The position numbers and the translations under genes were made by a program. A stretch of DNA of 24,703 nucleotides from Clostridium sp. (lineage in GTDB: Bacteria; Bacillota; Clostridia; Acetivibrionales; Acetivibrionaceae). The notes under the pieces are model-generated. The model saw only the letters and a program-made list of their open reading frames with translations, had not been told where the DNA came from and searched no databases. Every line of letters starts with the position of its first letter. Positions within the stretch are counted from its first letter, which is position 1. Positions 7,346 to 14,471 of the stretch are shown piece after piece. Where the stretch lies: contig DUVG01000029.1 in assembly GCA_012841175.1 (NCBI GenBank), positions 1 to 24,703 of the forward strand, read 5' to 3'.

Positions 7346-8773
7346 TCACAAAGAGGTTAAAACCTCTACTTCTAATCCATCATACACACCATTTACATTG
7401 CCACCAGATTCTAAAGTCCTCATTATATTTTGTATAATGTTCTCTGTTATAACTTCTCCAGGACAAATAGCAGGTACTCCTGGGGGATATGGTGTTATCA
7501 TTCTCCGACTCACCATGCCACAAGCCTCTGTAAGTTTTTTTCTTTTAAAATTTTTGTGCATCACTTCACTCAATTTAACTTTTTGCTCTGGTATCTTACC
7601 TCTTTCAATATATATATCAGGTAATGGCAAAGAATTATTATAATTTTCGTTAATCTCAACAAGGGCATTTCTAAGATTTTTTAAATCTTGCCCCCTGTTA
7701 GCATTTGTGGTTATACAAACAATATTATATAAATCAGCCATTTCCACCTGTATATTGTACTGGTTTCTTAAAATACTTTCAACGTTAAATCCAGATAATC
7801 CATAGTTTTTTGTGTTTATAACCACTCTCGTTTTGTCTAAATCCCCTGATTTAAAATTATTTTTTGAAAGTATTTTAAATCTGGTATTGTCATTTATACT
7901 TTTATGTAACTCTTCAATATCCTCAAGTAAAAAATCCATAATTTGTTTTCCTTCTTTTTCCATAATGGCTCTTGATATATCCAAAAAAGCCATCACTAAA
8001 TATGAAGGACTTGATGTCTGTAGAATATTAAGATTATATCTGATTTTTTCCACATCCACCCTAGAACCCTTTACATGAAGATATGCACCTTGGGTAAGTG
8101 CGGGAAGAGTTTTGTGAGCACTCTGAATACAAATATCGCTGTCATGCTCAAGGGCACTAGATGGAAGTTTGTCAGAAAACTTTAAATGTGCCCCATGAGC
8201 TTCATCAACCACAAGTACTTTGCCATAAGAGTGAACCAGCTTAGATATTTCTTTTATATCAGAACATACTCCATAATAATTAGGTCTTGTTATATAAACT
8301 CCAACTGCATCGCTATTTTCTATTAATGCTTTTTCAATATTTTCACATTGCAATACTGACGGTATTTTAAAACTATCATCAAATTCTGGCTTTATGTATA
8401 TAGGCTCAACTCCTGCAAGCATCATCCCATTTATAGCTGCCATATGACAATCCCTTGCCACTATAAGTTTGTCTCCTCTTTTACACAAAGACATAATAGC
8501 CGTTTGTATCCCACAAGTGGAACCATTTACTAAAAAGAAAGTATGATCAGCTCCAAAAGTTTTTGCTGCAAGCTTTTGTGCTTCCTTTATTACTCCATTG
8601 GGTTGATGCAAATTGTCCAAACCTGGAACTTCAGTTACATCCATTAAATATAATTTGTCCCCGTGGGGGATATTAATATCTTTTCCTAATTTATGTCCTG
8701 GCATGTGAAAAGAAACTGGACTTTTGCCTGAATACTTCATTAAAGCGTTGTATATTGGAACATTCAGATTAAT
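7346..8773 (-). CDS. Orn/Lys/Arg decarboxylase-family PLP enzyme (YaaO/SpeA-like), apparent ATT start
   Basis: A PLP-dependent fold-type I enzyme of the amino-acid decarboxylase family, about 475 residues. Signatures are PVSFHMPGHKLGK near the N-terminus, VDEAHGAHL, and SAHKTLPALTQGAYLHV with the lysine that should bind PLP. The substrate (arginine, lysine or ornithine) cannot be told from sequence. The first ATG (8738-8740) would cut off conserved residues. The upstream in-frame codons read NLNVPIYNALMKYSGK, the usual family N-terminus, and are preceded by ATT at 8771-8773, with GGAGAGGAG exactly 8 nt upstream. No in-frame ATG, GTG or TTG lies between that ATT and the upstream stop. I therefore infer initiation at ATT. 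The same gene (yaaO) precedes tmk in Bacillus. Confidence 0.88.
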   Translation of the reverse strand: MNLNVPIYNALMKYSGKSPVSFHMPGHKLGKDINIPHGDKLYLMDVTEVPGLDNLHQPNGVIKEAQKLAAKTFGADHTFFLVNGSTCGIQTAIMSLCKRGDKLIVARDCHMAAINGMMLAGVEPIYIKPEFDDSFKIPSVLQCENIEKALIENSDAVGVYITRPNYYGVCSDIKEISKLVHSYGKVLVVDEAHGAHLKFSDKLPSSALEHDSDICIQSAHKTLPALTQGAYLHVKGSRVDVEKIRYNLNILQTSSPSYLVMAFLDISRAIMEKEGKQIMDFLLEDIEELHKSINDNTRFKILSKNNFKSGDLDKTRVVINTKNYGLSGFNVESILRNQYNIQVEMADLYNIVCITTNANRGQDLKNLRNALVEINENYNNSLPLPDIYIERGKIPEQKVKLSEVMHKNFKRKKLTEACGMVSRRMITPYPPGVPAICPGEVITENIIQNIMRTLESGGNVNGVYDGLEVEVLTSL

Positions 8774-8809
8774 GCTGACAGCTCCTCTCCATTTTATTTA
8801 CGGAACATT

Positions 8810-8992
8810 TTATTTTTCTATTAGCCATACCGATGTTACTCTATGTCCTGGAAACATCTCTTGAACTTTATGTTTTGCTTCTTTGACATTCGAAGCAGTT
8901 ACCTTCGAAATTTGTTTTTCGTCAAATTTTGAACAGATTTTTTTATCAGTGTGCCAAACTCGGTACAACCTCTCTCTCTTTCTTTCTTTCAT
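8810..8992 (-). CDS. Small basic protein of unknown function (60 aa)
   Basis: I do not recognise this protein. It starts with a charged run, MKERKRERLYRVW, has no membrane segment or signal peptide, and is probably cytoplasmic. The remainder alternates helix- and strand-forming residues (KVTASNVKEAKHKVQEMFPG, then HRVTSVWLIEK), which would fit a small folded alpha/beta domain. AGGGG stands 8 nt before the ATG. A promoter with an extended -10 box (9040-9048) lies about 50 nt upstream, and the yaaO-like gene begins about 36 nt downstream. It therefore looks like the first gene of the yaaO-tmk-holB-rsmI operon. Being real is supported by the ribosome-binding site, promoter and position. Confidence 0.65.
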   Translation of the reverse strand: MKERKRERLYRVWHTDKKICSKFDEKQISKVTASNVKEAKHKVQEMFPGHRVTSVWLIEK

Positions 8993-9039
8993 AATACATA
9001 CCCCTAACTTAATTTTTTTTATTCTATCTATATAAATGT

Positions 9040-9048
9040 ATTATACCA
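9040..9048 (-). promoter_or_regulatory. Extended -10 promoter for the 60-aa gene / yaaO-tmk operon
   Basis: On the minus strand TGGTATAAT is a perfect TGnTATAAT extended -10 element. The -35 region 17 nt upstream is only a T run and overlaps the hairpin at 9061-9082. Predicted start near 9033. Confidence 0.5.
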
Positions 9049-9060
9049 TTAATTTCTTCA

Positions 9061-9082
9061 ATAAAAAATCCGTGGATTTTTT
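9061..9082. repeat. AT-rich inverted repeat upstream of the yaaO operon promoter
   Basis: The arms ATAAAAAATCC and GGATTTTTTAT are perfectly complementary around a GT centre. It could be a second terminator after the malic enzyme gene (a T run is part of the arm) or an operator, because it covers the -35 region of the next promoter. Confidence 0.5.
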
Positions 9083-9157
9083 ATTCACCACAAGCACCTT
9101 TTCTATTATTCCTGTTAACTATATGATATGTTTATTTTATATATAAAAATCCATTAA

Positions 9158-9185
9158 GAGCTGAATAAATTAATCTATTCAGCTC
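9158..9185 (-). terminator. Terminator after the malic enzyme gene
   Basis: A 10-bp perfect stem (GAGCTGAATA at 9158-9167, TATTCAGCTC at 9176-9185) with an 8-nt loop lies 20 nt past the malic enzyme stop. On the minus strand it is followed by TTAATGGATTTTTAT. Confidence 0.75.
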
Positions 9186-9204
9186 CTAATCACTCTTTAT
9201 ATTA

Positions 9205-10377
9205 TTATATTCTTGCCACACCTGATTGTCTTGCTGACTTTGCAACTTCTTTTGCAACCTTTTGCCCTACCATTGGGTTAAAAGGCTCTGGTATGACATA
9301 ATCTTCATTTAGCTCCTCATCAGTTACTAAAGATGCTATTGCCTTTGCTGCAGCTATTTTCATCTGGTAATTAATATCACTGGCTCTCACATCAAGAGCA
9401 CCTCTAAATATACCCGGAAAAGCCAAAACATTATTTATTTGGTTTGGAAAATCAGACCTTCCCGTACCTACAACTTTTGCTCCTGCTTCTTTTGCCTCTT
9501 TAGGTGTTATTTCAGGAACTGGGTTTGCCATAGCAAAGATTATTGGATCTTTTGCCATAGTTTTTATCATTTCCTTTGTCAAAACTCCAGGGGCAGAAAC
9601 TCCAATAAATACATCTGCTCCTTTTATTACTTCTTCTAATGGACCCTTTTTCATTTCAACATTTGAAATGGCTGCCATTTCCTCTTTTTCTTTGTTTAAA
9701 TTATCTCGTCCTTTATAAATTGCTCCTTTTCTGTCACACAAAATAACCTTTTTAAGGCCTGTACTCATTAAAAGCTTCGTCACTGCTATTCCTGCCGCTC
9801 CAGAACCATTTATAACTACAGAAATATCCTTTATATCCTTTTTCACTATCTTTAATGCATTAATGAGAGCAGCCAAAGTTACAACTGCTGTTCCATGCTG
9901 GTCATCATGAAATACAGGGATATCACACTGTTCTTTAAGCTTTCTTTCAATTTCAAAACATCTAGGTGCTGAAATATCTTCAATATTTATTCCCCCAAAG
10001 CTTCCCTGTAAAAGTCTTATTGTATTAACTATTTCATCAACATCCCTTGACTTTATACATAGAGGAAATGCATCAACATTTGCAAAAGTTTTAAACAGTA
10101 CACATTTACCTTCCATAACAGGCATTGCTGCTTCTGGTCCTATATCACCAAGCCCTAAAACTGCACTTCCATCAGTAACAACTGCAACTAAATTCCATCT
10201 TCTTGTATATGTATAAGACAAATTTATATCCTTCTGAATTTCAAGACAGGGCTGTGCAACTCCTGGAGTATATGCTAATGATAAATTTTTTTTAGTGTTT
10301 GCAGCTACTCTGCTAATTACTTCAATTTTGCCTTTCCATTCTTTATGCGACTTTATTGCCTCTTCTTCTATTGTCAT
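9205..10377 (-). CDS. NAD(P)-dependent malic enzyme (oxaloacetate-decarboxylating)
   Basis: A 390-residue short-form bacterial malic enzyme, which oxidatively decarboxylates L-malate to pyruvate. In cellulolytic clostridia it can be part of the malate shunt from phosphoenolpyruvate to pyruvate. Motifs are LAYTPGVAQPC (34-44), GLGDIGPEAAMPVMEGK near 116, HDDQHGTAVV near 157 and the Rossmann loop INGSGAAGIAV near 189. Length and N-terminus fit the family. Whether it prefers NAD or NADP cannot be judged reliably. The ATG follows GGAGGTATCTT. It lies 29 nt downstream of coaX with no terminator between, so the two are probably cotranscribed; a hairpin follows. Confidence 0.95.
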   Translation of the reverse strand: MTIEEEAIKSHKEWKGKIEVISRVAANTKKNLSLAYTPGVAQPCLEIQKDINLSYTYTRRWNLVAVVTDGSAVLGLGDIGPEAAMPVMEGKCVLFKTFANVDAFPLCIKSRDVDEIVNTIRLLQGSFGGINIEDISAPRCFEIERKLKEQCDIPVFHDDQHGTAVVTLAALINALKIVKKDIKDISVVINGSGAAGIAVTKLLMSTGLKKVILCDRKGAIYKGRDNLNKEKEEMAAISNVEMKKGPLEEVIKGADVFIGVSAPGVLTKEMIKTMAKDPIIFAMANPVPEITPKEAKEAGAKVVGTGRSDFPNQINNVLAFPGIFRGALDVRASDINYQMKIAAAKAIASLVTDEELNEDYVIPEPFNPMVGQKVAKEVAKSARQSGVARI

Positions 10378-10406
10378 AAGATACCTCCAAATTCCATATT
10401 AAGTTT

Positions 10407-11180
10407 TTAGTTTTCTTTATTCATATCATATATTATTCTCAAGCCTTCTAATGTAATAAGACCATTTATTTCATCAATTGTCTCTGATTCGCTGGCTATT
10501 AATCTAGCCATTCCACCTGTAGCAATTACTTTTATATTTTCTTCTTTCATTTCTTTTTTAATCCGTTTAACTATATAATCAACTTTTCCAACATAGCCAT
10601 ATACCATTCCAGATTGCATACTCGCTACCGTATTCCGACCTATAACATTATCTGGCTTTGCAATCTCTATTCGGGGAAGTTTGGCTGTCTTTTGAAATAA
10701 AGCCTCTGCTGCAATCTTAATACCTGGACAAATTACTCCACCAAGATATTCATTTTTAGAAGATATAGCACAAAAAGTAGTAGCCGTGCCAAAATCAACA
10801 ATTATTACGGGACCCCCATATATATCACATGCAGCCACTGCATTTACAATTCTATCTGAACCAACTTCCTTTGGATTGTCATATTTTATATTTATTCCCG
10901 TCTTAACACCTGGTCCTACAACAATAGGATCTAATTTAAAATATTTTCTAAATGCATGTTCTAATGAATACATTATAGGAGGCACAACAGATGCTACAAC
11001 TATTGCTTCTATATTAGAAACTTTAATATTTTCATATCTTAATAAATCCAGTATAAACATGCCAAATTCATCTGATGACTTTCCCCTGTCGGTGCTCATT
11101 CTCCAGTAATTAATAAGCTTTTTTCCTTCGTATGCTCCTAGGGTTATATTTGTATTTCCTACATCTAAAACAAGTATCAT
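10407..11180 (-). CDS. coaX: Type III pantothenate kinase
   Basis: A 257-residue CoaX enzyme that phosphorylates pantothenate, the first step of coenzyme A synthesis. It belongs to the ASKHA fold. The phosphate loop is LVLDVGNTNITLGAYEG at the N-terminus, with GPGVKTGINIKYDNPKEVG near residue 98, DRIVNAVAA near 117, VDFGTATTF near 135 and VIATGGMARLI near 223. Type III enzymes are not feedback-inhibited by CoA and need a monovalent cation. Length is normal, and GAAGAAGG precedes the ATG. It is followed closely by the malic enzyme gene and preceded by the low-complexity gene at 11231. Confidence 0.96.
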   Translation of the reverse strand: MILVLDVGNTNITLGAYEGKKLINYWRMSTDRGKSSDEFGMFILDLLRYENIKVSNIEAIVVASVVPPIMYSLEHAFRKYFKLDPIVVGPGVKTGINIKYDNPKEVGSDRIVNAVAACDIYGGPVIIVDFGTATTFCAISSKNEYLGGVICPGIKIAAEALFQKTAKLPRIEIAKPDNVIGRNTVASMQSGMVYGYVGKVDYIVKRIKKEMKEENIKVIATGGMARLIASESETIDEINGLITLEGLRIIYDMNKEN

Positions 11181-11230
11181 TCTTTCATACCTTCTTCTCT
11201 TTGCGTTAATTCCTTTAAATTTAACTTAGC

Positions 11231-11629
11231 TTAAACACCAAGCTTCAAACTTTTAATCTCTTTTATTTCAAGTCTTATTTCCTTTTCTATTCTCTCAATA
11301 TCTAACTTTATATCTGCAACTGTTTCAGTATGCTTTATCTTTTCTGAGTCTTTATAATAGGATTTTTTATTTTGATAATTTTGTCTTGAACTACCATAAT
11401 CTTTTTTATGATAATTCCCGCTTTTATGCATTCCACCATCTTTATAATTATTATTTTTGCCATAGCTGCTTTTTTTATTTTTGCTTTGGTATCTTGAGTT
11501 ATTGCTATTTTTAGATGATGCAAAATCACTAGACTTTTTCCTCTGATAGTCTTTTGTCCTATCGTTATTACCATCGCTGTTTGCTCTGGTGTTCTTATAG
11601 TTGTTCCCTTTACCGTTACTGCTATTAAT
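11231..11629 (-). CDS. Low-complexity N/S/K/Y-rich protein with charged C-terminal helix; apparent ATT start
   Basis: I do not recognise this gene. The frame is open from a TGA at 11672-11674 to the stop at 11231, but its only ATG (11429-11431) lies in the middle and is badly placed after its purine-rich sequence. An ATT at 11627-11629, with AAGGGGG 8 nt upstream, gives 132 residues. Residues 1 to about 100 are hydrophilic and low in complexity, rich in Asn, Ser, Lys, Gly, Tyr and Arg (for example GKGNNYKNTRANSDGNDR and KNSNNSRYQSKNKKSSYGK). The last 30 residues form a charged amphipathic helix (ADIKLDIERIEKEIRLEIK). No signal peptide or membrane segment. A basic disordered tail on a coiled-coil could suit RNA binding, but that is a guess. 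A 110-codon frame on the same strand (11335-11667) gives an improbable Ile/Lys-rich protein. Confidence 0.5.
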   Translation of the reverse strand: MNSSNGKGNNYKNTRANSDGNNDRTKDYQRKKSSDFASSKNSNNSRYQSKNKKSSYGKNNNYKDGGMHKSGNYHKKDYGSSRQNYQNKKSYYKDSEKIKHTETVADIKLDIERIEKEIRLEIKEIKSLKLGV

Positions 11630-11784
11630 TGTAAAAACCCCCTTTTCTTTTTTAATATTATTAACAAACCCTCACATTTTCATCTAAAATACCAGCTTCA
11701 ATTTTAAGGAGCTAATTTAAAAAGCTTAAGTATTAATTTATCAGTTTAGGAAGGCTTATTGCAATAGATAAAATTACCGACTTG

Positions 11785-12789
11785 TTAGTACCCTAAGAGA
11801 CCCCGGACAAAAATCTCACCTGATAACACTTCCTTTCTAGTTCCATCAATACATTCCACAATAAGCTTACCTTCTTTTGTTATATCTATAGCCATTCCAC
11901 TATGTTGTTCACCTTTAACTACTATAAGGACTTCTTTTCCTAAAGTAACAGAATACTTCCTCCAAAGAGCTGTTATTGATTCTAAATCCCCTTTATTAAC
12001 TTTATCATATAGTCCCTCTAGCTTATACAAAATTCTTTTAATTATTTCACTTCTTCTTATAATTATATCATTTAATTGACCTTTTTTCCTCATATAAATT
12101 GATAATGACGTAGCTTTTTCTTCCAGTTCACCAAAAAAATCTTCTTTTTCATGCCAAACATTTAAACCAATTCCTAAAACTACGAAATTAATTTTGTCCA
12201 TCTCCATACTAGCTTCAATTAAAATGCCACAAACTTTTCTCCCATCTAATATTATATCATTTGGCCACTTTACGCCCAAGTCAATACCTGTCAATTCCTT
12301 TATAGCTTCCACCACTGTAACAGAAGCCACAAGTGTAATAATCTGCAATTCTTCTATGGATATTTTAGGCTTTAGAACAACAGACATTAAAATTCCCTTT
12401 TTATCTGCAGAATTCCACTGTCTTCCCAATCTGCCCCTTCCAGATGTTTGTAGGTCAGCTATAACAACTGTCCCTTCCTCACAGCCTTCTTGAGCTATTT
12501 TTTTTGCATAATTATTTGTTGAGTCAATTTCAGGAAAGTAAATTATGTTTTTGCCAAGTAGCTTACTTTCTCTTTCCTCCATTATTTCTTTGCTATTTAT
12601 AACATCTGGAATATAAGACAATTTGTACCCTATTTTAGGAGAGGATTTAATAACATATCCTTCTTCTCTAAGTTCCTTAATGCATTTCCATATGTATGTT
12701 CTTGAAACCCCAAGATACTCACTTAGCTGCTCTCCCGAAACATATCCTTCCTTTGTATTTTTTAACTTCTTTAAAATTCTACTTTTCAC
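11785..12789 (-). CDS. birA: Bifunctional biotin-[acetyl-CoA-carboxylase] ligase / biotin repressor
   Basis: A 334-residue class II BirA. It activates biotin to biotinyl-AMP, attaches it to carboxylase carrier proteins, and can repress biotin genes. Residues 1-60 form a winged helix-turn-helix (SGEQLSEYLGVSRTYIWKC). The ligase domain has GRGRLGRQW (117-125), the biotinyl-AMP loop, then KWPND (174-178) and GRKVCGILIE (183-192) with the catalytic lysine, and a C-terminal SH3-like cap. The start is GTG at 12787-12789 behind AGAGAGG. No biotin synthesis gene lies nearby. A gap of 155 nt separates it from the low-complexity gene downstream. Confidence 0.95.
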   Translation of the reverse strand: MKSRILKKLKNTKEGYVSGEQLSEYLGVSRTYIWKCIKELREEGYVIKSSPKIGYKLSYIPDVINSKEIMEERESKLLGKNIIYFPEIDSTNNYAKKIAQEGCEEGTVVIADLQTSGRGRLGRQWNSADKKGILMSVVLKPKISIEELQIITLVASVTVVEAIKELTGIDLGVKWPNDIILDGRKVCGILIEASMEMDKINFVVLGIGLNVWHEKEDFFGELEEKATSLSIYMRKKGQLNDIIIRRSEIIKRILYKLEGLYDKVNKGDLESITALWRKYSVTLGKEVLIVVKGEQHSGMAIDITKEGKLIVECIDGTRKEVLSGEIFVRGLLGY

Positions 12790-12838
12790 TTCTAACCTCT
12801 CTTTTTAAATATGAAATCTAGTTATAAGTTTAATCTTT

Positions 12839-13450
12839 TTATAAAATTGGCTTTTTTATAACAAAAGGTCTTTGAATTTTTTCATCAAGAAAAACCACCA
12901 TTGTATCACTTTCATATTTTTTAAGTTTTTTATTTTCTGCCAAGTATGAATAATAATGATATAACAAAGTATCATTAAAATTTGAATCGGCATTTTTATA
13001 GTCTTCTACTATATTATTTACATACAGTTCTTCAGAGTTATCAAACAGGATCGGAGAATCTAGTCTCTTATTTAAAATGCTAACTTGGTCTCCAATAATT
13101 GTACTTGTAATAAGACATTCTGGAAATCTATACAATCCAAAGGTATAGTTTTCTATGGGCATAACAGAATCTAAATACAGTTTCATAATTTCATCATGAA
13201 CAAGTCCCATTTCATATAAGTACCTATCTGCAACATAACAGTATTTTTGGTATAACTCAAATTTAACGCATTTTAGGTTGTCTGATTTATATTTTTCAAT
13301 ATCATCTTTAGGATTTAAAAGTGCAGAAATACACTTGGTTTTTTCCAAACCAATTAAAATTTCCTTGTCATACCATTTTGAAAGCTTTAATCCGCACTCT
13401 ACAGCATTTTCTAATTCCTCAATGGGAACATAGTAATACACTTCTACCAT
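12839..13450 (-). CDS. Conserved-looking protein of unknown function (203 aa)
   Basis: I do not recognise this protein. It is acidic to neutral, cytoplasmic in appearance (no signal peptide or membrane segment), and begins MVEVYYYVPIEELENAVECGLKLSKWYDKE. The phrase YYYVPIEELENAVECG, followed by mention of ILIGLEKTKCISALLNP, resembles small proteins that read substrate-derived values with a mixed alpha/beta fold, but I cannot assign a family. It has several cysteines (C19, C40, C61, C71) without a metal-site pattern. GGAGGTG lies 5 nt before the ATG. It lies 50 nt upstream of birA in the same direction and about 120 nt downstream of folK. Normal codon use and length support it being real. Confidence 0.75.
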   Translation of the reverse strand: MVEVYYYVPIEELENAVECGLKLSKWYDKEILIGLEKTKCISALLNPKDDIEKYKSDNLKCVKFELYQKYCYVADRYLYEMGLVHDEIMKLYLDSVMPIENYTFGLYRFPECLITSTIIGDQVSILNKRLDSPILFDNSEELYVNNIVEDYKNADSNFNDTLLYHYYSYLAENKKLKKYESDTMVVFLDEKIQRPFVIKKPIL

Positions 13451-13517
13451 AGAGACACCTCCGTGACTCTTTCGTCATATTTTAAAATTTTAATTTTATA
13501 AATATTTATATAATTAT

Positions 13518-13536
13518 AAGACTCAAATTAAGTCTT
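13518..13536. repeat. Short inverted repeat between folK and the 203-aa gene
   Basis: AAGACT (13518-13523) and AGTCTT (13531-13536) around a 7-nt loop, flanked by A/T runs. It may be a weak terminator for the fol genes; the stem is short and the T tract is interrupted. Confidence 0.3.
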
Positions 13537-13569
13537 AAACATTTTTCCTTAACTGAGTAAGTTTGTTTT

Positions 13570-14070
13570 CTATGGTAAAAATTCAAATTTCTTATAGTGT
13601 TTTACTCCCTGTTTTTCTCTGTATTTATCTATCATTTTATCAATATACGTCCCAAAAACTTCATTTTCATAGTATATTTCCCTTAATGGTACTAATACAA
13701 ACGCCCTCTCAAACATTAAAGGATGGGGTATTTTAAGGTGTTCTAAATCCAGCTTTAGTAAATCAAAAAGTAGTATATCAATATCTATAGTTCTAGGTCC
13801 CCACCTAACAACCCTTTTTCTATTTAAAAAATTCTCTATCTTTTGTGTTTTTTTTAGAAGACTTTCAGCATCCAATTGGGTATAAATTGATACAACCATA
13901 TTTAAAAAATTTTGTTGCTCGGAATATCCCCAAGGTTCTGTTTCGTAAATATCTGATACTTTATCCAAATCCACATTGTCTAAAGAGGAAATTTCCTTTA
14001 CAGCCTTTTTTAAGTATTCTTCCCTATCTCCTATATTAGAACCAAGAGATAAAAATGCCTTATGCTTCAT
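13570..14070 (-). CDS. folK: 2-amino-4-hydroxy-6-hydroxymethyldihydropteridine pyrophosphokinase
   Basis: A 166-residue HPPK. It transfers pyrophosphate from ATP to 6-hydroxymethyl-7,8-dihydropterin, the step before dihydropteroate synthase in folate synthesis. Signatures are FLSLGSNIGDREEYL (5-19), YETEPWGYSEQQNFLN near 42 and the strongly conserved RWGPRTIDIDILLFD near 89, followed by IPHPLMFERAFVLVPL. Length is normal. It overlaps folB by 11 nt and is the last gene in folP-folB-folK, so translation is probably coupled. Confidence 0.97.
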   Translation of the reverse strand: MKHKAFLSLGSNIGDREEYLKKAVKEISSLDNVDLDKVSDIYETEPWGYSEQQNFLNMVVSIYTQLDAESLLKKTQKIENFLNRKRVVRWGPRTIDIDILLFDLLKLDLEHLKIPHPLMFERAFVLVPLREIYYENEVFGTYIDKMIDKYREKQGVKHYKKFEFLP

Positions 14071-14428
14071 TTCTTGACCTCTTTATTTTTACTCCCATCC
14101 ACTTAAATTTTCCTTTAATAGGTGCAGAAGGTTTCTTTACACAAACAATTACCTCTCCTACTTCTTTATATGTCGACATTATTTCCTGGGAAATTACATG
14201 GGCAAATCTTTCTATAAGTCGAAATTTGTTGGTTTCATTAATTCTTTTAACAATATCATAAACTTTTGAATAATCTATTGTATCCTCAAGGTTATCACTT
14301 TCCCCCGCCTTTTTTAAATCTAAAAAAATCTCTATGTCTATTTTAAACTTCTGCCCGTTTTCCCTCTCACTTAAAAGTACTCCATGATAACCATACAGTT
14401 TAATATTTTTTAAAATAATGCTGTCCAT
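14060..14428 (-). CDS. folB: Dihydroneopterin aldolase
   Basis: A 122-residue tunnelling-fold enzyme that cleaves 7,8-dihydroneopterin to 6-hydroxymethyldihydropterin and glycolaldehyde. Features are LKNIKLYGYHGVLLSEREN at the N-terminus, DTIDYSKVYDIVKRI near 48, the catalytic-region LIERFAHVIS near 71 and CVKKPSAPIKGKFKWMGVKIKR at the end. It is the normal size, follows folP after a 43-nt gap and overlaps folK by 11 nt. The product goes directly to FolK. Confidence 0.97.
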   Translation of the reverse strand: MDSIILKNIKLYGYHGVLLSERENGQKFKIDIEIFLDLKKAGESDNLEDTIDYSKVYDIVKRINETNKFRLIERFAHVISQEIMSTYKEVGEVIVCVKKPSAPIKGKFKWMGVKIKRSRNEA

Positions 14429-14471
14429 AAAATCACCCTTTTTTTATTATCAAGTTTTTTAAAACTTATTA

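Noticed and set aside
11335..11667. 110-codon frame on the minus strand from a TTG
   Set aside because: It is out of frame with the charged C-terminal helix and gives an Ile/Lys-rich protein of improbable composition; the N/S/K/Y-rich frame on the same strand is more protein-like.
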